Part shown: positions 36,415 through 49,452 of the stretch, piece by piece
How the letters are laid out: each line of letters starts with the position of its first letter
Numbering within the stretch: the first letter of the stretch is position 1
Assembly: GCF_043195135.1 (NCBI RefSeq)
Contig: NZ_JBAFWP010000001.1
Direction: 5' to 3' (one strand)
Source: NCEH01 sp043195135
GTDB lineage: Bacteria; Pseudomonadota; Alphaproteobacteria; Rhizobiales; Xanthobacteraceae
Length of the DNA: 64,000 nucleotides
Translations under genes and position numbers: made by a program
Notes under the pieces: model-generated
The model's input: only the letters and a program-made list of their open reading frames with translations
Database searches by the model: none
What the model was told of the DNA's origin: nothing

Positions 36415-39400
36415 ATGAGCGAGCCCGACGCCGGCACCGCCAATCCTTATTGGTACAAAGACGCCGTCATTTATCAGGTTCATGTAAAATCCTTCTTCGA
36501 CTCCAACAACGACGGAATCGGCGATTTTCCGGGCCTGCTCTCGAAGCTCGATTATATTGCCGATCTCGGCGTCGATACCATCTGGCTATTGCCGTTTTAT
36601 CCCTCCCCCCGGCGCGACGACGGCTATGATATCTCGCTGTACGAAGGCGTGTCGCCCGATTACGGGACCATGGAGGATGCCCGCCGCTTCATAGAAGCGG
36701 CCCATGCTCGCGGCATTCGCGTCATCACGGAACTGGTCATCAACCACACCTCCGACCAACACCCATGGTTTCAAGCCGCCAGATCCGCCCCGAAGGGCTC
36801 CGCCGAGCGTAATTATTATGTATGGGCAGATGATGATCACGGATATTCAGGGACGCGGATCATCTTTCTTGATACGGAAAAATCGAATTGGACTTTCGAT
36901 CCCGTGGCCGGCCAATATTTCTGGCACCGGTTTTATTCCCACCAGCCTGACTTGAACTTCGACAATCCGGAGGTTCTCGAACGGGTGCTGTCCGTCATGC
37001 GCTTCTGGCTGGACATGGGGGTCGACGGGCTGCGGCTCGATGCCGTCCCCTATCTGATCGAGCGTGAAGGGACGTCAAACGAGAATCTGGACGAGACTCA
37101 CGCCATTCTCAAGAAGATCCGTGCCCATCTCGACGAAAATTATACCGGGCGTATGCTGCTGGCGGAAGCCAATATGTGGCCGGAAGATACTCAGCAATAT
37201 TTCGGATCGGAGGGGGATGAATGCCATATGGCCTTCCATTTCCCGCTCATGCCACGCATGTACATGGCCATCGCGAAGGAGGATCGCTTTCCGATAACCG
37301 ACATCTTGCGGCAAACGCCGGCGATTCCTGAAAACTGCCAGTGGGCAATCTTCCTGCGCAATCACGATGAGCTGACGCTGGAAATGGTAACGGATTCGGA
37401 GCGCGACTATCTCTGGACCGTCTACGCCGCCGATCGCCGCGCCCGTATCAATCTAGGAATTCGTCGGCGGCTCGCGCCCTTGCTTGAGCGCGACCGCCGG
37501 CGCATCGAATTGATGAACGCATTATTGTTCACCATGCCGGGAACGCCGGTTATTTACTACGGCGATGAGATCGGGATGGGCGATAACATCCATCTCGGCG
37601 ACCGCGATGGCGTCCGCACGCCCATGCAATGGTCGCCGGACCGCAACGGCGGCTTCTCCCGCGCCGATCCGGAGAGCCTCGTTCTGCCGCCGATTCAAGA
37701 TCCGCTCTATGGTTATTATGCACTGAATGTGGAAGCGCAGCTGCGTGATCCCCATTCGCTGCTGAACTGGACGCGGCGGGTGCTGGCGATCCGCAAGCGG
37801 CACAATGCATTTGGACGCGGTACCTTCCGCCTGCTCTACCCTGGAAATCGCAAGATCCTGGCGTACCTGCGCGAATACCAGGATGAAACCATATTGTGCG
37901 TGGCAAACCTGTCGCAGACCTTGCAGGCGGTTGAGCTGGACATCGTTGAATTCGAGCATCGCGTCCCGGTCGAGATGGTGGGTGGAACGCCCTTTCCCCC
38001 CGTCGGCCGCCTGCCCTATCTGCTGACTTTGCCAGCCTATGGCTTCTACGCCTTCAACCTTTCGAAGGAGGTCGCAGAACCCAGTTGGCACGCGCCGCCG
38101 CCCGAGCAACTTCCTGAATTCATTACGCTTGTTCTGCGCTCGGGTCTGCCGGAAATCGGCCGAGACCGCCACAAGGCGCTGCTGGAGAGCGAGGCCCTGC
38201 CGGCCTATATCGGCCGGCGCCGCTGGTTTGCCTCCAAGAACGAGAAGCTGGGTGCGGTCCGCATCGCCTGGTCCCTTCCGCTTCCGGCCGGTGCCGACCG
38301 CTCGGACCTGCTCCTCGCCGCCATAGACGTCGAGGTGGGGGGGCGCACCGAGCAATATATGATGCCGCTCGCCATCGCCTGGGAAGACCAGCAACCCGCG
38401 CCGTTGGTGACTCAGCTTGCCCTTTCGCGGGTTCGGCAGGGCCGCCGGGTGGGATATCTCACCGATGCGCTGACGCTCGACGCCATGCCCCATGCGATGA
38501 TCGCCGCCTTGCGGAAGGAAGTCGCTCTGCCGATCCCCGATGGCGGCGACCTGCGGTTCGTCCCCACGGCGCGGCTCGCAGCCATGGAGATTCCCGCCGA
38601 CACACCGGTGCTCCGCATCGCCGCGGAGCAGTCCAACTCGACCATCATCATCGAGGATCTGGCGGTATTGAAGGTGGTGAGGCGCACAGTGTTCGGCATC
38701 CATCCGGAATCCGAAATGGCGCGCCATCTCACCGAGCAGGATTATGCGAATACGGCTCCGTTGCTTGGCGAGGTGGTGCGCTTCGATGGAGAGAGCCGGC
38801 CCGCGGTGGTCGCGCTGCTGCTCGGGCACGTGCGCAACCAGGGCGACGGCTGGACCTGGATGGTCGAGCAATTGCGCCGCGCGCTCGGCGCCACCACGCC
38901 GGCCGACGAAGAAAAGGGCGCCGCGTTCGACGAGCAGGTCAACGGTCTCACCCCGTTCATCCGCGCCACCGGACGCAGGCTGGCCGAACTGCACGCCGTC
39001 TTGGCCCGCCCGAGCGAGGACCCGGCCTTCGCCCCCACCATCGCCGAGGCCGAGGACGCGGCGGCATGGGGCACGCAGGCCGCCGCGGAACTGTCCCACG
39101 CGCTGGATCTCCTGGCCGCGCACGGTCCGTTCGAGAGCACCGAGACGGCCGCGCGCGTGCGCGCCCTTCTCGACAGCCGGGCCGCTTTGCTGCGGGTCGC
39201 GGATGCCCTCGCTTCGACCGCTGTGGGGGCGCTGATGACGCGCATCCACGGGGATTTCCACCTTGGGCAGATCCTGGTGTCCGGCGGCGATGCCTACATC
39301 ATCGATTTCGAGGGCGAGCCCCGGCGCACCATCGCCGAACGCCGCGCCAAGACCAGCCCTTGGCGCGACGTCGCCGGCTTGATGCGTTCGCTGGACTATG

Positions 39401-39726
39401 TGCGCGCTGCCGTCGATGCGTCCGCCGGCGACATCCGCGCCTGGGAGACGGCAGCCGAGCGCCAGGCCCTGCTCGAACGCTTCCGCAGCCGGTCGGAGCG
39501 CAGCTTCCTCAGCGGCTACGCCGAAGGCGGCGGGCCCTCGGCGAGCATCGACCGGCCGTTGCTGGATCTCTTCCTGCTCGAAAAGGCCGCCTACGAGGTG
39601 GCGTACGAGGCGGCCAACCGGCCCGCCTGGATCGGCTTCGCGGCGCGCGGCCTGCATGATCTTGCCGTGCGGCTCGCCGGCGCGGTGGACGTCGAATGCG
39701 AGCCCACACGGGAGGATGCCCATTGA
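36415..39726 (+). CDS. treS: Trehalose synthase fused to maltokinase
   Basis: TreS interconverts trehalose and maltose; the maltokinase (Pep2/Mak) then makes maltose-1-phosphate for GlgE. Both are in one 1103-residue chain. Residues about 10-545 are the GH13 TreS with ITELVINHTSDQHPWF, nucleophile D209 (GLRLDAVPYL), LLAEANMWPED and FLRNHDELTLEM. From about 575 a maltokinase follows: N-terminal cap (PAYIGRRRWFASKN), then kinase motifs HGDFHLGQ (from residue 945) and IIDFEGEP. The start codon directly abuts the glgE stop (TGA-ATG). Codons in the first half are visibly less GC-rich than in neighbouring genes. Confidence 0.95.
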   Translation: MSEPDAGTANPYWYKDAVIYQVHVKSFFDSNNDGIGDFPGLLSKLDYIADLGVDTIWLLPFYPSPRRDDGYDISLYEGVSPDYGTMEDARRFIEAAHARGIRVITELVINHTSDQHPWFQAARSAPKGSAERNYYVWADDDHGYSGTRIIFLDTEKSNWTFDPVAGQYFWHRFYSHQPDLNFDNPEVLERVLSVMRFWLDMGVDGLRLDAVPYLIEREGTSNENLDETHAILKKIRAHLDENYTGRMLLAEANMWPEDTQQYFGSEGDECHMAFHFPLMPRMYMAIAKEDRFPITDILRQTPAIPENCQWAIFLRNHDELTLEMVTDSERDYLWTVYAADRRARINLGIRRRLAPLLERDRRRIELMNALLFTMPGTPVIYYGDEIGMGDNIHLGDRDGVRTPMQWSPDRNGGFSRADPESLVLPPIQDPLYGYYALNVEAQLRDPHSLLNWTRRVLAIRKRHNAFGRGTFRLLYPGNRKILAYLREYQDETILCVANLSQTLQAVELDIVEFEHRVPVEMVGGTPFPPVGRLPYLLTLPAYGFYAFNLSKEVAEPSWHAPPPEQLPEFITLVLRSGLPEIGRDRHKALLESEALPAYIGRRRWFASKNEKLGAVRIAWSLPLPAGADRSDLLLAAIDVEVGGRTEQYMMPLAIAWEDQQPAPLVTQLALSRVRQGRRVGYLTDALTLDAMPHAMIAALRKEVALPIPDGGDLRFVPTARLAAMEIPADTPVLRIAAEQSNSTIIIEDLAVLKVVRRTVFGIHPESEMARHLTEQDYANTAPLLGEVVRFDGESRPAVVALLLGHVRNQGDGWTWMVEQLRRALGATTPADEEKGAAFDEQVNGLTPFIRATGRRLAELHAVLARPSEDPAFAPTIAEAEDAAAWGTQAAAELSHALDLLAAHGPFESTETAARVRALLDSRAALLRVADALASTAVGALMTRIHGDFHLGQILVSGGDAYIIDFEGEPRRTIAERRAKTSPWRDVAGLMRSLDYVRAAVDASAGDIRAWETAAERQALLERFRSRSERSFLSGYAEGGGPSASIDRPLLDLFLLEKAAYEVAYEAANRPAWIGFAARGLHDLAVRLAGAVDVECEPTREDAH

Positions 39727-39758
39727 ACGTGCCCCCGCGCCTGCCAGGAGAACCAGCG

Positions 39759-41998
<2,240 letters not shown>

Positions 41999-42002
<4 letters not shown>

Positions 42003-44128
42003 CGCTCCCGCCGCTCCCCGATCGTCTGGAGGGGGGGAGGCCCTATCCCCTCGGTGCCGTGACGAACGGGCTCGGGACCAATTTCGCTGTGTTTTCCGCC
42101 AATGCGGAGAAGATGGAATTATGCCTGTTCGAACCGTCCGGCCGGCGCGAGGTGGCCAGGTTCGCGCTGCCGGAATGCACGGACGAGGTCTGGCACGGCT
42201 ATCTGCCCGGCGCATTCGAGGGGCTGGTTTATGGCTACCGTGCCCACGGCCCGTTCGATCCCGCCCGCGGGCATCGTTTCAACCCGGCCAAACTGCTGCT
42301 CGATCCCTATGCGCGGCAGATCACGGGGCCGCTGCGCTGGTCGGATACCCTGTTCGGCTATCGCATCCATGGCGGGCGGGCGGACCTTTCGCTCGACCGG
42401 CGCGACAGCGCCGCAGCCATGCCGAAGGCCGTCGTCGTGGGCGAGGCGACGGACTGGGGCGACGAGCGCGCCCCAAACGTGCCGTGGGAAGACACGGTTA
42501 TCTATGAAGCCCATGTGCGCGGCCTTTCCATGGGGCGCACAGACGTGCGCGCGCACGAGCGCGGCACCTTCGCGGCCCTCACCCATCCCCGCTTCATCGA
42601 GCATCTGCAAAGGCTCGGCATCACCGCCATCGAGCTGATGCCGGTGCATGCCTTCCTTCAGGACCGCTTCCTGCTGGAACGGGGGCTGCGCAATTACTGG
42701 GGCTATTCCACCCTCGCCTTCTTCGCTCCGGAGCCGAGCTTCCTGTCCACCGGGTCGCTGCACGAGATGCGCGCCGCCATCCGCCGCCTGCATGCCGCCG
42801 GCATCGAAGTCATCCTCGACGTGGTCTACAACCATACCTGCGAAGGCAATGAGCTTGGCCCTACGCTCTCGTTCCGCGGCCTCGATAACGCCAGCTACTA
42901 CCGTCTCCTACCCGGGGACGAGCGCTATTACATCAACGACACCGGCTGCGGAAACACGGTCAATCTCTCCCATCCGCGTGTCCTGCAAATGGTGATGGAC
43001 AGCCTGCGCTATTGGGCCACCGCGTTCCGTATCGACGGTTTCCGGTTTGATCTCGGCGTCACCCTGGGGCGTGAGCGCACGGGCTTCGATCCCGGCTCCG
43101 GCTTCTTCGATGCGATACGCCAGGACCCGGTGCTTGCCCGCTGCAAGATGATCGCCGAGCCCTGGGACATCGGGCCGGATGGCTACCAGCTCGGCTGCAT
43201 GCCGCCGGGCTTCGCGGAATGGAACGATGCCTTTCGCGACGGCGTGCGGCGGTTCTGGAGCCGCGAGCCCGGCCGGCGCGGCGATCTCGCGGCGCGGCTT
43301 TCGGGGTCCGGCGACACTTTCGATCGGCGCTTTCGCAAGCCCTCGGCCTCGATCAATTACGTGGCCTCCCATGACGGCTTCACCCTCGCCGATCTCGTGT
43401 CGTACGCGCGCAAGCACAACGCCGCCAATGGCGAGGACGGCCGGGACGGGCATGACGCCAACCACAGTGCCAATTGGGGCGTCGAGGGGCCGAGCGTTGA
43501 TCCCGCCATCCTGGAAACCCGCGCGCGGGTGACGCGGGCCATGCTGGCGACGGTGATGTTCGCCCAGGGCACGCCCATGCTGCTGGCCGGCGACGAGTTC
43601 GGCCGGACGCAGAAGGGCAACAACAATGCCTATTGCCAGGACAATGAAGTATCCTGGATCGATTGGGAGCGGGCCCGTGCGCCGGACGCCCGGGCGCTTA
43701 CCGCCTTTTTTGCCCGCCTCGCCGAAATCCGCCGCCGCTTCGCCATCCTGCGCACGCCCCGTTTCCTGCACGGGCTGGTGGAACTCGCGCCGGGCCTGCG
43801 GGACATCGGCTGGTTCGACGAGACCGGCGCCGAGCTGCACGGCGATGCGTGGCATGCGGACGGCGGGCACACGCTGGCCTTGCGGCGCGCCGGCCCGGCG
43901 ACGATCGTGGGCGATGTGCCGCCGGGCCGGCTGGACGTGCTCCTGCTGCTGATGAATGCGAAGGACCGCCCGGTGATCTTCCGTCTGCCCGCGCCGGCGG
44001 TAACATGGCGCGTGCTGGTGGACAGCGCCGCCGGCCTCGTCTCCGAGCAGCGCCCGATCGAGGAGGAGACATTGGTTTCAGCCCTCAGCATCCGCCTCCT
44101 TGCCGCCCATCTGGACCCGCAGCCGTGA
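41999..44128 (+). CDS. glgX: Glycogen debranching enzyme GlgX
   Basis: GlgX hydrolyses alpha-1,6 branches of limit dextrins. The 709-residue protein has an N-terminal CBM48 domain (YPLGAVTNGLGTNFAVFSANAEKMELCLF) and a GH13 barrel with VILDVVYNHTCEGNELGP, nucleophile GFRFDLGVTLGRE, acid KMIAEPWDIGPDGYQLG, and VASHDGFTLADLVSY, all typical of isoamylase-type debranching enzymes. It overlaps glgB by four bases. In this operon it can free linear chains for MalQ and TreY. Confidence 0.94.
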
Positions 44129-44174
44129 CCCGGCCGGCCCGTTCCGCGCGCACTTTTCCCTGAAGGCCATTCCC

Positions 44175-46241
44175 ATGGACGATGCCCTGCTCGATCTCGC
44201 CCGGCTTGCCGGGATCTCGCCTTTCTGGACCGACGCCTTCGGCCGCCCCCAGGCGGTGCCCCATGAGGTTCTGCGCGCGATCCTGCGTGCGCTCGATCTC
44301 CCCGCCGATACCCCCGGCGACATCGCCGACAGCCGCATGCGCCAGCGCGGCGGCACGGTGGATGGGCTTGCGCCCCTCGTGACGCTGGATGCGGGGCACG
44401 CGCTCCGCGTTCCCGCCGCCAAGGGGGCCGTGCGCATGCGCTATCGCGTGACCCTCGAAGGCGGCGGCCTGGTGGAGGGCGAGGCGGAAGTGGAGGACGG
44501 CACCATCGCCCTGCCGGCCCTCGACATGCCCGGCTATCACCGCCTGGAGCTGGGCGATGCCGAGGCGATCCTGGCGGTGGCGCCGGCGCGCGTGTTCGGG
44601 CTCGCCGATGTGACCGGCCGGGAGGATCCGCGCCTGTGGGCTCTCGCGGTACAACTCTACGCCCTGCGCCGCGACGGCGACGGCGGCATCGGCGATTTCT
44701 CCGCCCTCGCGCAGCTCTCGGTGAAAGCGGCGAATGCGGGTGCCGCGGCCCTGGTGCTGAGCCCGGTTCACGCGCCCTTCGCGGCCGATCCCGCCCACTA
44801 CAGCCCCTATTCCCCCTCGAGCCGGCTCTTTCTCAACCCGCTCTACGCGGACCCGGGGCTCATCTTCGGCGGTCCGGCGGTGGACGAGGCGGTGGCGGCG
44901 CTGGATCTCGGCCCGTTGCGCACCTCGCTTGAAGCCTCTGAACTGGTTCAATGGGACAAGGCTGGTGCAGCGAAGATATCGCTGCTGCGCCATCTGTTCG
45001 AAACCGTGCTGCCGCGCGAGCCGGAATTGATGGCTCAGTTCCAGGCCTTCCGCGCCGCGGGGGGGCAGAATCTCGCGGACCATGCGGTGTTCGAAGCCTT
45101 GCACCAGCGCCAATTCGGCGAGGGGCGCGGGCAATGGCATTGGCGCGGCTGGCCGGAAGGATTTCGCGATCCGCGCGGTCCCGCCGTGGCCGGCTTCGCC
45201 CGCCGCCACGCGCACGAGGTCAGCTTCCACGCCTTCCTGCAATGGGTTGCCGACAAGGGGTTGGCGCAGGCGCAGGATTCCGCCCGTTCCGCCGGCATGG
45301 GCGTGGGCCTCATCTCCGATTTGGCCGTGGGCGCGGACGGCGGCGGAAGCCAGGCGTGGAGCCGGCAGGACGAAATGCTCATCGGCTGCTCCATCGGCGC
45401 GCCGCCGGATCTCCTGAATTCGGTGGGCCAGACCTGGGGGCTCACCGCCTTCTCGCCGCGCGCCTTTGCCGCCAACGGCTTTAGAAGCTTCCTCGACATG
45501 CTCCGCGCCGCGATGGCCCATGCGGGCGGGGTGCGCATCGATCACATCATGGGCCTGTCGCGCCTTTGGATGGTGCCGGATGGCGCGCCCCCGGCGCATG
45601 GGGCGTATCTCGCCTATCCCTTCGACGATCTCGCCCGGCTGGTGGCCCTGGAATCCCACCGCCACCGCGCCATGGTGATCGGCGAGGATCTCGGCACCGT
45701 GCCCGACGGCTTCCGCGAGCGCCTCGCGGCGCGCGGCATCCTCGGCATGCGGGTGCTGTGGTTCGAGCGCGAGGGCGATCGCTTCAAGCCGGCTGAGGCC
45801 TATTCCCGCGATGCCATCGCCGTGACGGGAACGCACGACCTGCCCACCGTCACGGGTTGGTGGAGCGGGCGCGACATCGACTGGCGCAGCCCTGCGGGCC
45901 TGCTGTCGGAAGGCAATAGCGAGGAGGCCGAGCGCAGCGGCCGCGCCGAGGATCGGGCCCATCTGTGGGCCGCCATCGGCGACGACGGCCTTCCACCGCC
46001 CGACCAGGGCGAAGCCGTATTGGATGCCGCCCTGCGGTTTCTCGCCGGAACGCCGAGCCCGCTGGTGGTGGTGCCGATGGAAGACGCGCTCGCTTTGCCC
46101 GAGCAACCCAACCTGCCCGGCACGGTGGAGGAGCATCCCAACTGGCGCCGACGCCTCGCGGCCCAGGCGGCCCACATACTGGAGGAGCCGGCCGTACAGC
46201 GGCGGCTTCATCTGCTCGACACCGCAAGGAGCAAGGGATGA
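44175..46241 (+). CDS. malQ: 4-alpha-glucanotransferase
   Basis: MalQ (GH77) disproportionates malto-oligosaccharides, moving glucan segments between chains. The 688-residue enzyme shows a bacterial N-terminal domain and the GH77 catalytic regions: YSPYSPSSRLFLNPLY, nucleophile region GVRIDHIMGLSRLWMVPDG, acid VIGEDLGTVPDGFRERL and VTGTHDLPTVTGWWSG. Start at ATG 44175, 46 bases after glgX. It overlaps treY by four bases. Confidence 0.94.
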   Translation: MDDALLDLARLAGISPFWTDAFGRPQAVPHEVLRAILRALDLPADTPGDIADSRMRQRGGTVDGLAPLVTLDAGHALRVPAAKGAVRMRYRVTLEGGGLVEGEAEVEDGTIALPALDMPGYHRLELGDAEAILAVAPARVFGLADVTGREDPRLWALAVQLYALRRDGDGGIGDFSALAQLSVKAANAGAAALVLSPVHAPFAADPAHYSPYSPSSRLFLNPLYADPGLIFGGPAVDEAVAALDLGPLRTSLEASELVQWDKAGAAKISLLRHLFETVLPREPELMAQFQAFRAAGGQNLADHAVFEALHQRQFGEGRGQWHWRGWPEGFRDPRGPAVAGFARRHAHEVSFHAFLQWVADKGLAQAQDSARSAGMGVGLISDLAVGADGGGSQAWSRQDEMLIGCSIGAPPDLLNSVGQTWGLTAFSPRAFAANGFRSFLDMLRAAMAHAGGVRIDHIMGLSRLWMVPDGAPPAHGAYLAYPFDDLARLVALESHRHRAMVIGEDLGTVPDGFRERLAARGILGMRVLWFEREGDRFKPAEAYSRDAIAVTGTHDLPTVTGWWSGRDIDWRSPAGLLSEGNSEEAERSGRAEDRAHLWAAIGDDGLPPPDQGEAVLDAALRFLAGTPSPLVVVPMEDALALPEQPNLPGTVEEHPNWRRRLAAQAAHILEEPAVQRRLHLLDTARSKG

Positions 46242-49021
46242 CCGCGCCGCGCGCCACCGTGCGCCTCCAATTCCATCGCGAATTCCCGCTCGATGCGGCC
46301 ATTCCGCTGGTGGATTATTTCGCCGATCTCGGCATCAGCCACATCTATTCCTCGCCGCTGCTCACCTCTCGGCCGGGCTCGCGCCACGGCTATGACACGG
46401 TGGACCACGGCACGCTCGATCCCGAATTGGGCGGCGAGGCGGCCCTGCGCCGTCTGGTGACGGCGCTGCGGGCGCGGGGCATGGGGCTGATCCTGGATAT
46501 CGTGCCCAATCACATGGGCGTCGGCGGGGCCGACAACCCGGTGTGGCTTGACGTGCTCGAATGGGGCCGCGAGAGCACCTATCGCGACTTCTTCGACATC
46601 GACTGGAGCCCGGCGGACACGCGGCTTTCGGGAAAGGTCATGGCGCCCTTCCTCGACCGCCCGTATGGCGAGGCGCTCAAGGCGGGGGCCATCCGCCTCG
46701 ACTACGATACCGCGCGCGGAATCTTCCATTTTCGCCACCACGATCACGTCTTCCCCGTGTGCCCACGCCAGTATGGCGACGTGCTGGGCGCTGCGAGCCT
46801 GGATCGCCAAGGCGGCCTCGCCGCCGAACTGGCATTTTTGGAAGACCCCGCGAGGCCGAAAGCCGATGTCCAGGCCGCGAAGGAGCGCATAGCGCTGATC
46901 TTGACCCGCGACGGCGCGCAGATCGCCGCCGCCGCGCTTGAGGCCTTCGATCCGCGTGCTGACGCGGGGCAGGCGCGCCTGCATGGCCTGCTGGAAAAGC
47001 AGAATTATCGCCTCGTCTGGTGGCGCGCGGCAAACGACGAGCTCAACTGGCGCCGCTTCTTCGACATCACCGGCCTCGCGGGCGTGAAGGTGGAGCGCCG
47101 CGAGGTGTTCGACACGGTGCATGCCCTGGTGTTCCAGCTGTATGCCGAGGGCCTCATCGATGGCCTGCGCATCGACCATGTGGACGGCATCGCCGATCCG
47201 GGCGCCTATTGCCGCCAGCTGCGGCGCAAGCTCGGGGCGCTGGAAATCCGGCGGCCGCAGGACGCGCCGGCGGGCGGCTATGTGGTGGTGGAGAAGATCC
47301 TCCACGCCGGCGAGACGATGCCCGCCGCATGGCAGATGGACGGAACCACCGGCTACGACTTCATGGACGAGGTCTCGGCCCTGCTCCACGACCCCAGTGC
47401 CGACGATGCGCTGGAAAAGATCTGGAGCCAGGCGGCCCAGGATGCCGGCACCTATGCCGGCCAGATGGAGGCCGCGCGGCGGCAGATCCTGCGCGAGGGT
47501 TTCGGCGCCGAGATGAACACCGCCGCGCGCGCCCTGCACGAAGTGGCGCAGCAGGATCTCGATACCCGCGACATCACGCTCGCCTCCATCCGCCGTTCCT
47601 TGAGGGAACTCGTGGTGGCGTTTCCGGTCTATCGCACCTATGCCGACGCGAGCGGACGCTCGGCGCAGGACTGGACCTATTTTTCCCAGGCGCTCGCCCA
47701 GGCCCGGCGACGCCTTGCACCCATCGACCATCCGGTCCTCGACCTTCTGGACCGCTGGCTCGGCGGGGAAGCGCCGCGCGCGCTCGGCGGCGACACGGAG
47801 CAGGCCGGCACCCGCGCCTATGCGATCGCAAAATTCCAGCAGCTCACCGCCCCGATCGCCGCGAAGGCGGTGGAGGATACGGTCTTCTATCGCTACGCAC
47901 GGCTGCTCTCGCGCAATGAGGTCGGCTCCGATCCGGGGCAGCTCGCCTTGCCGGTGCGCGCCTTTCACGCGCTGGCGGAAGCGCGCGGCGCGCAGTTTCC
48001 CAATGCCATGCTGGCCACCGCCACCCACGACCACAAGCGCGGCGAGGACAGCCGCATGCGGCTCGCGGTTCTCAGCGAGATTCCGCAGGAATGGTCCCTG
48101 GCTCTGGCGGACCTCCTGGCCGCGGCCGAGCCGCTGCGGGACGCCTTGGGCGCCTTGCCCGCGCCAACCCCGGCCGACGAGGTGATCCTCTATCAAACCC
48201 TGATCGGCGCCTGGCCGCTGGATCTCGGCCCGGAGGATGGCGGGCGGCTGCACGGCCTGCTGGAACGCGTCGCCTCCTGGCAGATCAAGGCATTGCGGGA
48301 AGCCAAGCGCCATACCAATTGGGTCTTTCCCAATACGGACTATGAGGCGGGCTGCGACAGTTTCCTGCGCCTCATTCTCACGGATGCGCGGGGCAAGGCG
48401 GTGCGGGCGAGGCTGGCCGCGCTCGTGCAGCGCCTGGCGCCCGCCGGCGCGCTCAATACGCTGACGCAGATCGCACTTAAATATACCCTCCCCGGCGTGC
48501 CGGATCTCTATCAGGGGACGGAGTTCTGGGACTTCAGCCTGGTGGACCCGGACAATCGGCGACCGGTGGATTATCGTGCCCGCAGGGCCACGCTCGCCCG
48601 TCTCGGCACGCCGGCCGCCTGCCTGCCCCATTGGCGCGACGGACGGGTGAAGCACAGCCTGATCGCGACGCTGCTGCGCGCGCGGGCCGCCCATCCCGAT
48701 CTGTTCGCCCACGGCAGCTATCTGCCCTTGGAGGTAACGGGACCGGCCGCCAACCAGGCGATCGCCTTCGCCCGCCAGAACGGCGCGTCGCGGCTGGTGG
48801 TGGTGGCGAACCGTCTGTGCGCCGGCTTGCTGGATCCTACCGCCGACACGCCGCGGGTTCCGGGCGACGCGCTCCAGGACACTGCTCTCCAAGTGCCGGC
48901 GGAGCTTGCGGGCGCCTACGGCGACCTTGCGGGCGATCACACCGTCGCACTCGCCGAGACGACGCCGCTCGCCGCTCTGCTGGAGCGCATGCCGGTTGCA
49001 GTGTTGCTGAGGGCGCCCTGA
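46238..49021 (+). CDS. treY: Malto-oligosyltrehalose synthase
   Basis: TreY converts the reducing-end maltose unit of a glucan to trehalose, giving the substrate of TreZ. The 927-residue GH13 enzyme has TVRLQFHREFPLDAAIPLVDYFADLGISHIYSSPLL at the start, LILDIVPNHMGVGG, nucleophile GLRIDHVDGIADP, acid VVVEKILHAGE and the third-acid segment ATHDHKRGEDSRMRL. It is the last gene of the glgE operon and is separated from treZ, which lies upstream on the other strand. Confidence 0.95.
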   Translation: MTAPRATVRLQFHREFPLDAAIPLVDYFADLGISHIYSSPLLTSRPGSRHGYDTVDHGTLDPELGGEAALRRLVTALRARGMGLILDIVPNHMGVGGADNPVWLDVLEWGRESTYRDFFDIDWSPADTRLSGKVMAPFLDRPYGEALKAGAIRLDYDTARGIFHFRHHDHVFPVCPRQYGDVLGAASLDRQGGLAAELAFLEDPARPKADVQAAKERIALILTRDGAQIAAAALEAFDPRADAGQARLHGLLEKQNYRLVWWRAANDELNWRRFFDITGLAGVKVERREVFDTVHALVFQLYAEGLIDGLRIDHVDGIADPGAYCRQLRRKLGALEIRRPQDAPAGGYVVVEKILHAGETMPAAWQMDGTTGYDFMDEVSALLHDPSADDALEKIWSQAAQDAGTYAGQMEAARRQILREGFGAEMNTAARALHEVAQQDLDTRDITLASIRRSLRELVVAFPVYRTYADASGRSAQDWTYFSQALAQARRRLAPIDHPVLDLLDRWLGGEAPRALGGDTEQAGTRAYAIAKFQQLTAPIAAKAVEDTVFYRYARLLSRNEVGSDPGQLALPVRAFHALAEARGAQFPNAMLATATHDHKRGEDSRMRLAVLSEIPQEWSLALADLLAAAEPLRDALGALPAPTPADEVILYQTLIGAWPLDLGPEDGGRLHGLLERVASWQIKALREAKRHTNWVFPNTDYEAGCDSFLRLILTDARGKAVRARLAALVQRLAPAGALNTLTQIALKYTLPGVPDLYQGTEFWDFSLVDPDNRRPVDYRARRATLARLGTPAACLPHWRDGRVKHSLIATLLRARAAHPDLFAHGSYLPLEVTGPAANQAIAFARQNGASRLVVVANRLCAGLLDPTADTPRVPGDALQDTALQVPAELAGAYGDLAGDHTVALAETTPLAALLERMPVAVLLRAP

Positions 49022-49047
49022 GGAACCGGAATCACCCGGAATGCGTT
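49022..49047 (+). promoter_or_regulatory. EcfG-type stress promoter before a small repeat protein
   Basis: GGAAC-N17-CGTT is an exact consensus match starting one base after the treY stop codon. The next start codon (49147) is 100 bases downstream. Confidence 0.65.
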
Positions 49048-49146
49048 ATGCTTGAGCGTAACCGCGCGGCGCGGGAGTCTCGGTCGTCGGGTCCGTCGTC
49101 CGGAGCCTTGGACGCCGGGCGGCCGTAGCGAGCAATGGAGGCGAAC

Positions 49147-49452
49147 ATGGGCGAGCCAGGCCAGGGACCGCGAACCGACAAGATGCTGGATGAGGCGCTC
49201 GAAGACACCTTCCCGGCCAGCGATCCGCCTGCCACGGGCCCGCGCGGCATCACGGGCGCCGAACCCGCTCCCACACCGACGGGGACCGTGCCGACGGAGA
49301 CCGCGGCGGAATGCGAGGCGGAATCGGAGGCCCTCGACGAGGCGCTGGACGAGAGCTTTCCCGCCAGCGACCCTCCGGCGCAGAACGTGAAGCGCGGCGC
49401 CGACGATGCGGCGCCGGAAGAGCTGTGCCCTCCGACGCCCTCCAAGCGCTGA
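49147..49452 (+). CDS. Small acidic protein with two FPASDPPA motifs
   Basis: A 101-residue acidic, disordered-looking protein. The motif DEALEDTFPASDPPA occurs near residue 15 and again as DEALDESFPASDPPA near residue 70, separated by an Ala/Pro/Glu-rich spacer. Short proteins with this ESFPASDPP motif are widespread in Proteobacteria and have no established function that I know of. ATG at 49147 is preceded by GGAGG; an ATG at 49135 overlaps that site. Preceded by an EcfG-type promoter, it is probably stress-induced. Confidence 0.75.
   Translation: MGEPGQGPRTDKMLDEALEDTFPASDPPATGPRGITGAEPAPTPTGTVPTETAAECEAESEALDEALDESFPASDPPAQNVKRGADDAAPEELCPPTPSKR

Noticed and set aside
46208..48940. 910-codon open frame antisense to treY
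   Set aside because: Same effect as above; treY on the plus strand has all GH13 catalytic regions.
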